Of a stretch of 64,000 nucleotides of DNA, positions 33,998 through 45,600 are shown piece after piece. The position numbers and the translations under genes were made by a program. Each line of letters begins with the position of its first letter. Position 1 is the stretch's first letter. Under the pieces are notes generated by a model. The model was not told the DNA's origin, did no database searches, and saw only the letters and a program-made list of their open reading frames with translations. The DNA comes from Undaria pinnatifida. Lineage: Eukaryota; Sar; Phaeophyceae; Laminariales; Alariaceae. The stretch is taken from positions 14,826,223 through 14,890,222 of the forward strand of contig JABAKD010000008.1 of NCBI GenBank assembly GCA_012845835.1, in the 5' to 3' direction.

Positions 33998-36900
33998 CTA
34001 CATTGCCGTGTCGTCGACGTCGTCATCACTGCTATCTTGGCCGACGCCCATGTTTTCTAGCAGCAACGTGTCGGGAGCGGTGATGAAGGCCGACATCTGG
34101 GCGCGTTTAGAAGAAACGCCAGACCCGGCGGTGGCAGCGGGACGGGCACGCGATGCTGGGGACGTTGCCGCGGGCGTGGAAGAAGTGGTGGGAGGAACAG
34201 GGCCGGCGTTGGTGGCCCCGTCCGTGGCAGTGGGAGAGGCAGGCGATGCTGGGGACGTTGCCGGGGTCGTGGGAGCGGTTGTGGGAATAGCGTCAGCGTT
34301 CGTGGCCAGGTCCCCCTCGGCAGCTCTCATCGCATCTAGCATGTCGCGGCGACGAGAGGCGTGAGACCGTGCGCCGTCAACGCTCATGTCAGCGAAGGCC
34401 TGGTCAGAGAGCTCCCACTCGAGGCAGCTTGACGCGGGGGTAGTGTCGAAGAAGACCTGCGGCATGCGAGTAGGACACGAAACGGCGTAATGAAAGGCAA
34501 GGAAGAGACAACCGATGCGTCGCGCGTAGGGAATGCAACCACGATGAAATGGAGACGGTAATGGTGAACAAATGTCAACGCGAAAGCTGAATATGGTATA
34601 CTAGGAGTACGCAACAAATGAGAAAGACTTTCAACATCTTCAGAGATCCCTGCAAGGGATGTCGCCACGCGATGTCCATAAAAACATGATAAGCAAGCCG
34701 TACCGGGTATCAAATGATTTACAAATTGAGGAGGACAAATGACAAAGCACACAATTAGCGCCACCCGGAAAAGGACGGAAAAAAAATGAAAGCTACGTAT
34801 GACAGCGCGGGCTCACGAAAAATAATGCGGGACAGCGGATACATGATACGGTTCGTGGAAGAAAAGGCAAAGACGTGAACAAAAAATTCAAATCACGGAG
34901 CAGTGGCTACATGGTCGGGCTGGTATAAGAAGAGGCAAATACGTTTAAAAAAAAACACAAGTCACGGAGACCAATACGCGAAGACTCGATCGGACATATA
35001 CACGAGAAATATACCCATAAGTGTCATATTGACACCTATGTTCGAGGTGCGTGGTATGAAACAAGGTACAGGCAGAAAAGAAATATACAAGTCGTGGTGC
35101 ACAAGAACAAGCATTCACCGGAATATGTATTCCACAATGTTTCTCCAACGTCCTATTGACTACCATCGACAACAGAGGAAAATAAGACCCATGGCGGACA
35201 CTGTACGCTACGCCTGTAATTAGCTCGCTAAAAAGGCAACAAAGTTCACTGGCGAGCGATAATAACACCAACAAAGAAGTCGCCGCTCTATTTGTACGTT
35301 TGTACTCACGTTGTACATGTCTTCTCTTACTGCCTCCTGCGGACGTGCATAACACGTCCAAATTGATAGACCATTCTCCACAGGGATGCCGAAAGGGCCA
35401 CTTGGCGAGACCCAGGAGAAGTGCGGCGAATATTCCCGCGACCTAATGGCGTAGAGCAGCAAATGTACCGGTGACATGTACAGCGGATAGAATTCCTTCT
35501 GGAGCTTGTTGTACAAGATGGGCCAGAACGCTTTTTTCGTGATTTCAATGCGAGCGTCATCCTTCCTGCAGCCGCTGAAAGGAATAAGAGAAAGATCACA
35601 ACAAACTGACGCGAACAAGTGCCGGAGTGGGGCAGCAAGAAGTCACATTAGCGGGAGCATCAGTGAGCGCCAAAATACATTCCAAAGTACGACAAGAAGG
35701 CCAAATATAATCGAAAAGCAAAAGTGAAAAGTGAAAGCAGCGATGTGCCAACGGAAGCAAGACGTGTTTACCTCGCTTGTCGCTTGCAGTTTGTAATAGC
35801 GTCTTGAATGAACTCCGGCGAAAGCCCAACTGAATCGAACGAGTACCAAGCGCGATCGGAATCTTTTTGAACGTAACCCGTCATCACTGCCAAAGGGTGG
35901 ACAGAGGATAGGAAGACGGATGTCGAGGGAGAAGAGAAGGAGAGATGCCAACAACAAGAGGAAACACGAACAAAAAAAGGGAGCAATAACAGCGCAAACG
36001 AAACAAAAAAGGGGGGGGGAAAGAAAGGGTGGCCCGAGGACAGCATCAGAGATGTGGGGGGAGCACAGAACGAGAGGTGCCAACAAGAGGCTAACCGAGC
36101 AATAGAAGAGAGCGGGTAAATGTTACGGGCTTAACAACGAACAGTTCGTCAAGGGAGATAGAATGAAGTCAAACGCAAATATGGTAAAGATGTAAAGATG
36201 ATAGATGACGCGTGCTACCATTGAGGTGATGACTTTTCGCCTGAAATGGTTTCTGAATGACGGCTCCTTAGCCCAAGATCCTCGGAAATAGCACATTTAT
36301 TTTGCGTGTTTTTCGTCGTGCGCCTAGGTAATACTCCGGTAGTATTCATTATCTGGTAGCAGTTTTAGTTTATGTTGTTGGGATATGTCTTAGGCTCCCG
36401 AATTGAGGAAAACCTGAGAAAAAAAGTTGTGTACCTCTAAGGTATCACGCGTCAGAAAAGGAGTGGAATAAAAGTCTGTGCGATTGACGCAAGATCAATC
36501 AACATGTTGAACCCCAAAGGACCGCAATAAAAAAGAAAGCAATGATAGACCTCTGGGGAAAATAGGGCAGCCCAAAACGACAAAAAAGGGAAATCCCTAA
36601 GCGTTACCATGGCATATTACAACCCGAACAACAGCGCTAAAAAAAGCAGAAAAAGTAGAGCGTCATGGTGAAAAAGGCAGCCGAACATAACGACAAAAAA
36701 AACATAAATGAAAGCGTTTCGATGGTATGTGAAATGGACGAACGGAAAATTAGGAACAAAGAAACGACCTAACAGGGCGGACGGCACGAGCCAGAGACAA
36801 AGTACACAAAAAAAATGGAAGAAAAAAAGGTCGCAAAAAAACGAAAAACGCAGACGTTATCACACGGCAGTGTTAGCATCACATTCAAAATAGGGGACCC

Positions 36901-39900
36901 AAAAATAAGGCCAAAATTAGGTCCATAACTATGATTCACAATGCTAAGGGGAGCGCAAAAAAAAAAGAATGGCGCCAACAAAGCAGAGGGTACGACACGA
37001 CAGCGAAAGCACAGAACAAAATACTCACGTTCGAAGGATTGCGATGGCGCGAGCTCCTTGACGATGACTTTGGCAACGACGAGTCCACAGAGCTTTCTGA
37101 TCTTCTCCCTCATTACTTTAGCCACCCCGGAGGCGTCGCCACGGTGAGCCAGCCCGATCTCGAAGACGGTCTGAACATGAAGAACGTGACGAACGCCGCC
37201 ACACTCCAGGCCAATGGCCGTACAGGGGCAGAAGGCGTGGGCAAATTGCCCCACCTTCTCGAACCATTGGAATGGTACGTCGGTATGGCCGCTGGTGCTG
37301 GTGAGGGTGAAGCTGAATTGGTACCGTATCCCCCCCTTGTCGTTGATGACGCCAAATTTAGCGGTACCGTTCGGCGACCTTGGCCAATCCATGCCCAGGA
37401 GGCCGTCGCCGCTGGTCCGACGGTACGGCCCGTAAGTGTGTTGAAGAGGCGCCGGTGATCCAGGACCTGTGCTCGCCGCAGCGCGGGCATGTGGTACTGG
37501 TCGGGGAGAAGGCGAATTTGAAGAGGTAGCAGAGCTTGTTTCAGCGGGTCGGACGGATGGTAGAAGTGGTGGGGACGTCAAAGTGGAAGTGGTCAGGGGT
37601 GTATGTTCCCCACCAGAAGCACCGACCAAAGGAGCAGACCCTGAAGAGGTAGGACATGACGCCGGTGGTGACCGCGGAGACGATGGCTGGGTGTCTATCC
37701 CAACGTCGACCTACGAACGGTACAAGTGGGAAGGTCAGCAAAGTAGGAAACCAAAGTGCACAACGAATGAGTGGCGAACACCTAGAAACGTTGGGTATAC
37801 TTTATTAATAGTATATATAATGATAAAAGGTCCAAAGGAAGTACCAGCGGCAAGCGGCGGAAAATTCACTAAAATAACGCAGATGATGTGAAAGATGTCC
37901 AATGGCTACAAAAAATCACGAAGTATGCCGTAGTACACATCGAAAGAAGAAGAGTAAAGCAGTATAAAAACGGAAAATGACAGTAACAACGCGGATGAAA
38001 AACAAAAGCGGAGACAACAGTTGAAAAACGACACACGACAAACACTAAATTAAGACGACAAATGAAAATAGCGGCGGCAAACGTTTACCTCCTTGTCCGA
38101 ATCCTCGTACGTGGGCAAGTCTTCGACAGGACGATTGTTGATGAAGGAGTCGTCGTACTCGTTGCTGTCGGACATAGCACCCGTCTCCTCGGCGTCTTCA
38201 TCGTGCCCGCTCTCCACGGCCTCCTCATCGAAGAGGCGAAGACATGCGGCGGAATACATCACACCCCTCACATCGGTTGTGTGCTGATTATGCTGACAGA
38301 GCGGCACAAAAAAGCGGCACAAACAAGCGGTGTGGAAGCAGGAGACAGCGGATGTACGCACTCGATTGCAATATATGCAGACACGAGTCCTTGTATGTAA
38401 ACACCGTGACATACGGCCTGTGCGCGACGTACGTTGCATGACTACTACTACTGCACGATGAAAATAGATCGTGGACTTGAACGAAAAAACACACGGGACA
38501 GATTACCACTCTGCACGATGGAATAAATACTTGGACCTAAACGAATAGCACACTCGACGACAACAGACGACGACATAAACATCAAAACAGCAATTGAAAC
38601 CAACAAAAATACTTGTACTATATGCATGCGTGATATGATTATAAATTACACGACTACTGTAGCACGCTGCGAGCACACCGGACAGCCACGTATAAGTACG
38701 TATAAACAGCAACACGCACGCCAACCATATACGACAAATTTGTTATTACCGTCACCGCAGGCGAGGTCCAGGATGACCTCGTTCAGTGCCTCTTCGTCGT
38801 TGGACGGGATTACTCCGTGCGCCTGAGGGTTCACCTCCGTCAGCCGCACGCGGGATATCTGTTGCAAGAGGAGAAAAATGTGAAGGACGTCACCAATGGG
38901 AAAATTGGCGTGCGCGCATGCAAGCGGGCAAAGCCGAAGGCCAAAACACGTATGCATCAGACACTACTGTAAAGGAAATGGAAGGAGGCAAACCAGACGC
39001 TGGTATTTTGCTTGTTGATCGCAGGCGCATGTCGCATACGTGCATATCACTTTAAACGCCGAAGCACAGGACGCATGAATGCGCGCATTGAAAACATACT
39101 GCGTGCGGCAAAATCAGGCGAAGGAGGTATAAGCCAAACGCCGACTGTATAAAAGGGCGAGCGAGGCGCGCGAAACCGCTACGTTTGCGTTGCTTATCCC
39201 AGGCACGTCTCGTAGCGAATACAAGCAAATGATTTTAAATGCCCAAACGCTTCCTGTGCAAAGACGACGCATGCGCGCATGCATGTTAAAATACTGGAGG
39301 TTGTAGCGAGTCTAAACGTTGCAACACGTACTGCTGTAAAAAATGTTAAAATGATGCGTTCGAAACGATGTCTTTTGCAACACGACGCATGCGCGCATGC
39401 TTGTAAAGTTACTAGCGAACCTAAACGCCGCCGCACTTACTACTGCTGTAAAAAAAGTGAAAGATGCCTGCAAAGAGCTAAGAAAAAACTGTAGGAAAGA
39501 CCTGGGAGCTAACGACATTTTGACGGGAGGGTTGACTGCTTTCTGCGTATGCTTCGTGCCTGTGCAGACCCCGCCAATGTCAACATCGTCAACACATGCA
39601 TGCGCACATGGAAACGCCGACATTTTGGGCGCTGGAAGTGGGTTGGACGCTGATGCGAGCAAAAACAAGAAAAATCTACTCGTAAGACCAAAATCACTAC
39701 TACTTGCATCTCATTCTCACCTTGATGTCGGGCTCGCGGTCGTTGTTGTCGGTGGCCAGTGAAACAGCAGACTTGATTTCCTTCGCGACGTTGATGGCGT
39801 TTGTGGCAGACGTAGCCTGGACTACCCACGAGTTGGTTGGGACGACCTTCCGAACACTGTCAGGCGGCGCCCTGCAGAAGCGAACGGTGAGGTTCGTCTG

Positions 39901-40278
39901 GAGGTAGTCCATGACGGCAAAGCCGTTGATTACGATGATGACGGGCTCCCTCTGTACGAGGCGCAAGATGACGCCGCGAGTGAAGAAGTTGACGAAACTA
40001 GGGCAGGACGGGTCGGGCGTCAACTCGATTTGCCCGGAAGGACGCACTGACGCTGGCTGAAGCGATGTCGAAGAGGAACTGCCTTCAGGCGTCGTCCTCG
40101 CCGTTGCCACGGGTACGGGTCCTGTCGCGTGAGTGCGTGTTTGGGTTGGCTTGTGCGCCGATGGGCTGGCGTTTGGTGTCGCGATGAAAGTGTGAGAGCG
40201 GCGCGTTGCTGACATAGGGGTTGATGAGAGTGCTGTGGGGTGTGGACATTGTGTTGTGCCCAGGTGGGGCTCGGTCAT
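33998..40278 (-). CDS. HUH/rolling-circle Rep-like protein, seven exons
   Basis: Minus-strand gene model of about 802 residues. Exons: 40278-39721, 38858-38733, 38292-38089, 37710-37029, 35886-35772, 35574-35310 and 34456-33998, all GT-AG and in phase (0, 0, 0, 1, 2, 0). Residues 425-535 carry the three motifs of HUH endonucleases in order: YQFSFTLTS (motif I, about 428-434), IGLECGG then RHVLHVQTVFEI (motif II, H-hydrophobic-Q form, His474), and MTGYVQKD (motif III, catalytic Tyr528 with Lys531). Such enzymes nick single-stranded DNA to start rolling-circle replication or transposition. Motif III is created across the exon 4/5 junction, which supports the splicing. Upstream are an N-terminal domain I do not recognise, an acidic segment (exon 3) and a Pro/Ser/Thr-rich linker (about 297-390). 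Downstream, exon 6 (TKKAFWPILYNKLQKEFYP) is unknown, and the C-terminus is Thr/Ala/Pro-rich with an acidic tail (SSDDDVDD). No helicase is seen. The exon 2/3 border is the weakest: a stronger donor at 38749 gives the wrong phase. Confidence 0.65.
38890..39620. repeat. Tandem repeat with GCATGCGCGCATGC palindromes inside intron 1
   Basis: Palindromic GCATGCGCGCATGC-like cores occur at about 38910, 39072, 39270, 39388 and 39595. A unit of about 115 bases (core, then ACTGCTGTAAAAAA and a run of AARTG) is clearest at 39260-39480. It lies wholly in the first intron of the Rep-like gene. Confidence 0.65.
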
Positions 40279-40310
40279 GCAGGCTGCCCCGCGTTCTTTG
40301 AAGATACAAT

Positions 40311-40475
40311 CTTCACGCCTTCGATCTTTTCAAACCTTGCGGGGTTGTGAAACGGTTGCTGTTCAACCGCGCTGCCTCTCTTTTAAAAGGAAATTTTCAC
40401 GCCTAATTCAAACTTCAAACCATGCCGTTGCCCAAACGGTTGCGGTTCGACGGCTTTTTCTTCTTTTAAATTTTT
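40311..40475. repeat. 84-bp tandem repeat upstream of the Rep-like gene
   Basis: Two imperfect copies, beginning CTTCACGCCTTCG at 40311 and TTTCACGCCTAATTC at 40395, each continuing CTTCAAACC-like, AACGGTTGC and a T-rich end CTTTTAAA. Copy 1 holds a perfect hairpin CGGTTG-CTGTT-CAACCG, copy 2 a similar CCGTT-GCCCA-AACGG. It starts 33 bases 5' of the predicted start codon at 40278, so it could be promoter DNA, an untranslated region, or iteron-like binding sites. Confidence 0.6.
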
Positions 40476-40654
40476 AAAAAACTGACGATTTTCAAAATTG
40501 AAAAAAAAAACAGTAAAAGAATAAAATCAGTGAAAAAAGGAAAATTCTTGAAGGAAACCTCGCGGAATAGAATCACTCGGGTTTAATTCTAATTCCACAT
40601 CCCACGCTGGTCGTTAGGTAAAATCGAGTTTCCAGAAAAAGAGGCATCGATGGT

Positions 40655-40780
40655 ACGGAGGTGGCTCCATGATTTGGAACCGGTGAATTACTTGGAGAAT
40701 CTAGGCGACGTCGATCATTGTGGCTGTTTCCCACGAACCCAAAGCCAGAGAACATACGTTGAAGGAGAAATACTGAGGAT
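40655..40780 (+). repeat. Dispersed repeat, copy at 52.1 kb
   Basis: From GGTGGCTCCATGATTTGGAA to GAAGGAGAAATACTG. The same sequence, nearly unchanged, is found in the same orientation at 52131-52254, about 11.5 kb away. The later copy has a short insertion (CGACGTA-like) inside CATACGTTG. Confidence 0.85.
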
Positions 40781-42014
40781 ACGAGGAGATTGTCGTCCGC
40801 GTCGTCCCAGGCGGCTCGGTCGTTGGGACTGACTGCCGCCGCTCTGGCCGTGGAGTGCACTTCCCGGACTCCCAGTTTAACACATTTCCAAATGCGAACC
40901 AGCACCAATACGACAGCTTTCTTCGGGGCAGGAAGGAGCACAAGATCCAAGCAACTTGGAGGGCCGCGTGTATGGGACTTATCTCGGGGGCTAAACTCCG
41001 TGGCGTGAACTGGCGTGGACTGTAACGTGAGTACCCGGGCGGGGATCGCAGGTTTACTTGCCTCCGTTTACGCAGTAAAACCCACTCGTAGAGGTCTTAT
41101 GGCGTTATGATCGCACTGAAATATGGGAGAAAGCTGACATGGGTGGATGCGACCATATGGACTGCTTGGAGAAGAAGTGTACCAGATACAAACCAGTTAT
41201 CCTTCGATCTACAACTAACATGTAACTGACGTTTTCGCACATACTTCGTACAGCAGTACTACCGTATGCATATACCAGGCATGCAGCAGGTAGATTCCCA
41301 CCAGCAGGTTGAGCACACCACCAATGAATAGCAGTTGTTTCCCGTGGCCTCTGCTGTGTCGAGCGACTGTTTGTGTTGCGTCGCTCTTCGAGTGCTGATG
41401 ATGGCACTGCTTCTTTTATCTACTCGTAAATATGTAGTTTCACGAACAAAAATGAGGCCTTCGGACAAGTAGTCGGCATGGGGGTTGGTATGGCGCGGTA
41501 TTACACTACAACGTACGAACCTTTGCCCCGTAGTGCTTGCTCACCACAGCAGCCAGGGATATCGGGTGTTTTGACCTTCTCCTTACCAGGTATACCCTAG
41601 AATGCCCAGCGCACAACGAACGTACAGGTACTGCTGTAGATGGTGGTGGGCCCTTCCATAACAGAATCGTAGAGCAAGTCAACCCGAATCAGACATGTTT
41701 CCATTATTTGAGATCCGATCATACAAGGAATATTGCACCGCCCCTCATAGTCTTTGTTTTCGTCAGGATAGTCCGTATGCTGCGGGGCCTATACTATAGC
41801 CAGGCCGCCAGGCGAAAGGCGTTGTCTGGGGAGCGTGGGTTGCATGCTACCCTGTCCTGTGCTGTACGAGTATTGCACCAGGATACACTGCCCTAACTAC
41901 GAGTTTAGGCACCAGGAGACGACGTACCAGAGGCTGCTGGGATGCACGATTCGATGTAGACATCTTTAGTTCCACATATATCTGGAACCTTCCATTTATT
42001 TTGTTTTATTTACT
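40781..42014. other. No gene recognised
   Basis: Short ORFs on both strands (largest 119 aa at 41537-41896) without recognisable domains. Confidence 0.45.
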
Positions 42015-42515
42015 TTGTTTTGAAAACAATCAGCAGTACCAACCTCGGTACTCGTATGTATCCGAAGAGACCACGCCTTACACTTCAGCCAAGTACCAAG
42101 CACGGCTGTACAGAATGTGATGTCCCGATATTACTTTGCATATTTTGTATGATCTGCTGTATCCAGCCACACCCCATGCCTGATGAGTAGTACTAGGCTC
42201 CATGCTACTGAGGGCGTTTTGCGCATGACATTGCAGGTATTTCGTGTATGATATGGAACAATACTCGGGGCTGCTGCGTTGTAACTCTTGATGGAGGTTG
42301 TGGCTTATGATTGACCACGCCCTGTTGCTTTGCTGGTGGCTAGCTGCTGATGTACGCTCTGCTGATCGCGGTTGATATATCGTTCTTGTTTTGGAAACGA
42401 TTTGCAGTACCAACCTCGGTACTTGTACAACCTCGATACTTGTACTTATCTGATTAGACCACGCCTTACCCTTCACTTAAGTACAAAGCACGGCTGTACA
42501 GCAGTGTGACGTCTT
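42015..42515. repeat. Diverged tandem duplication
   Basis: GCAGTACCAACCTCGGTACT, GACCACGCCTTAC and AGCACGGCTGTACAG occur in order at 42030-42120 and again at 42395-42505, an offset of about 370 bases. It leads into the satellite array. Confidence 0.7.
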
Positions 42516-42639
42516 GTCGATGTCATTTTATTTATTTTACATGATATGCTCGCTAGTAGCTGCTGCCATGCGCTTTGCTGATCACGGGTGATTTACCTCT
42601 CTGGTCGACGCGGCTGTGTGGTCCAGGCGTGCTTCCGGC

Positions 42640-45600
42640 TCTGCTGCCCATTATTGATATACGAACGTGCTGGCTATGTTACATATGTCTGCGGGGCGGT
42701 GCCTGAGAAGGGTTTGCTGTGCTGATTGCTGTTGATATACAGCTGCGCCAGATAAGCTTTCCGTTCGCTGATCGCAGTTGATAGACCGTGCTGGTGATGT
42801 AAAGCTGCACCGGATATGCTTTTGCTTTGCTGATACGCCACCCTGGTCGACACCGCTGCGCCAGATATGCTTTAGCTTGATCGCTGTAGATACCGCTGCG
42901 TCAGACATGATTTTGCTTTGATCGCGGTTGATAGAGTGTGCGTCAGACATTATTTCGCTTTGATCGCGGTTGATCGAGTGCGCTGATGATATGCAGCTGC
43001 GCCAGAGATGCTTTTGCTTTGTTGATCGCGGTTGATAAACAGCCCTGGTCGACACGGCTGTGTCGTCCAGAAGTGCTTTCGCTTCAGTTTTGGTTGCTGT
43101 TGATATACAGCTCACGCGGTTGATATACCGCCTTGGTCGACACGACTGTGTCGTCCAGTAGCTCTTTTGCTTTTATTTCTGAATGCTACTGATATACAGC
43201 TATACCGTGCTGGTGATATACAGCTGCGCCAGAGATGCTTGTGCTTTGCTGTTCGCGTTTGAGACATCGCCCAGGTCGACACGGCTGTGTCGACCAGAAG
43301 TGCTTTCGCTTTCGTTTCTGGTTGCTGTTGACATACAGCTTTCGCGGTCGATATACCGCCCTGGTCGACACGGCTGTTTGGTCCAGAAATGCTTTTGCTT
43401 TTATTTCTGATTGCTGTTGATATACAGCTATACCGCGATGGTGATATACAGCTGCGCCGAATATTCTCTTGCTTTGCTGATTGCGGTTGATATACCGCCC
43501 AGGTCGACACGGCTGTGTCGCTCAGAAGTGCTTTTGCCATATTGTTTCATTGCTGTTGATATACAGCTCAGACATGCTTTCGCTTTGCTGATCGCGGTTG
43601 ATATACCGCGCTAGTGGTATACACTTGCGCTAGATATGTTTTTTCTTTGCTGATCGCGGTTGACACCGCCCTGGTCGACATGGCTGTGTCGTCCAGAAGT
43701 GCTTTTGCTTTCGATTTTGATGGCTGTTGATATACAGCTACACCGTGCTGGTGATATACAGCTGCGCCAGATATGCGTTCGCTTTGCTGATCGCGGTTGA
43801 TACAGCGCCCAAGTCGACACGGCTGTGTCTTCCAGAAGCCCTTTCGCGTTGGATTTTACTGCTGTTAATATACAGCTATACCGCGCTGGTGATATGCAGC
43901 TGCGCCAGCGATGATTTGGCATGGCTGATCGCGGATGATACACCACCCAGGTCGACACGGCTGTGTCGACCAGAAGTTCTTTCGCTTCAGTTTCGATTGC
44001 TGTTGATAATACAGCTCTCGCCATTGATAAACAGCCCTGGTCGACACGACTGTGTCGTGCAGAAGTGCTGTCGCTTTAAGTATATTTATTGCTGTTGATA
44101 TACAACTATACCGCGCTGGTGATATGCAGCTGCGCCAGCGATGATTTGGCTTGGCTGATCGCGGATGATACACCACCCAGGTCGACACGGCTGTGTCGAC
44201 CAGAAGTGCTTTCGCTTCAGTTTCGATTGCTGTTGATAATACAGCTCTCGCCATTGATAAACAGCCCTGGTCGACACGACAGTGTCGTGCAGAAGTGCTG
44301 TCGCTTTAAGTTTATTTGTTGCTGTTGATATACAGCTATACCGCGCTGGTGATATACAGCTGCGCCGGAGATGATTTCGCTATGCTGATCGTGGTTGATG
44401 CACCGCCCAGGTCGACACGGCTGTGTCGACCAGAAGTGCTTTCGCTTCAGTTTCGATTGCTGCTGAAATACAGCTTTTTCGGTTGATATACCGCCCTGGT
44501 CGACAAGACTGTTTCGTCCAGAAGCGCCTTTGCTTTTATTTCTGATTGCTGTTGATATGCAGCTATACCGCGCTGGCGATATACAGCTGCGCCAGGAATT
44601 CTTTTGCGTTGCTGTTCGCGGTTAAGACACCGCCCAGGTCAACACGGCTGTGTCGACCAGAAGTGCTTTCGCTTTCGTTTTCGATTGCCGTCGACTTACA
44701 GCTTTGGCGGTTGATATACCGCCCTGGTCGATACGGCATTTTGATCCAGAAATGCACGGCATTTAGATCCAGAAATGCTTTCGCTTTTATTTCTGATTGC
44801 TGTTGATATACAGCTATATCGCGATGGTGATAACCAGCTTCGCCGGATAGGCTCTGGCTTTGCTGATTGCGGTTGATATACCGCACTGGTCGACACGCTG
44901 TGTCGTCCAGAAGTGCTTTCGCCATAATGTTCAATTGTTGTTGATATACAGCTCAGATATGCTTTCGGTTTGCTGATCGCGGTTGATATACCGCGCTAGT
45001 GGTATACACTTGCGCCAGATATGTTTTTGCTTTGCTGATCGCGGTTGACACCGCCTTGGTCGACACGGCTTTGTCGTCCACAAGTGCTTTTGCTTTCGAT
45101 TTTGATGGCTGTTGATATACAGCTACACCGCGCTGGTGATATGCAGCTGCGCCAGAGATGTCTTTGCGTTGCTGATTGCGGTTGATACAGCGCCCAGGTC
45201 GACACGGCTGTGTCGACCAAAAGTGCTTTTGCTTCAGTTTCCTGATCGCTGTTGACATACAGCTCTCGTGGTGTATACACCACCCTGGTCGACACGGTTG
45301 TGTCGTCCAAAAGTGCTTTCGCTTTATTTTCGATGGCTGCTGATATACAGCTACACTGCGCTGGTGATATACAGCTGCACCAGAGTTTCTTTGGCTTTGC
45401 TGATCACGGTTGATAAACCGCCCAGGTCGACACGGCTGTGTCGACCAGAAGTGCTTTCGCTTTTGTTTTTGATTGCTATTTATATACAGCTCTTGTGGTT
45501 GATATACCGCCCAGGTCGACACGAGCGTGTCGTCCAGACGTGCAATTGCTTTGGCTTTTGATGGCTGTTGATATGCAGCTATGCCGCGCTCATGATATAC

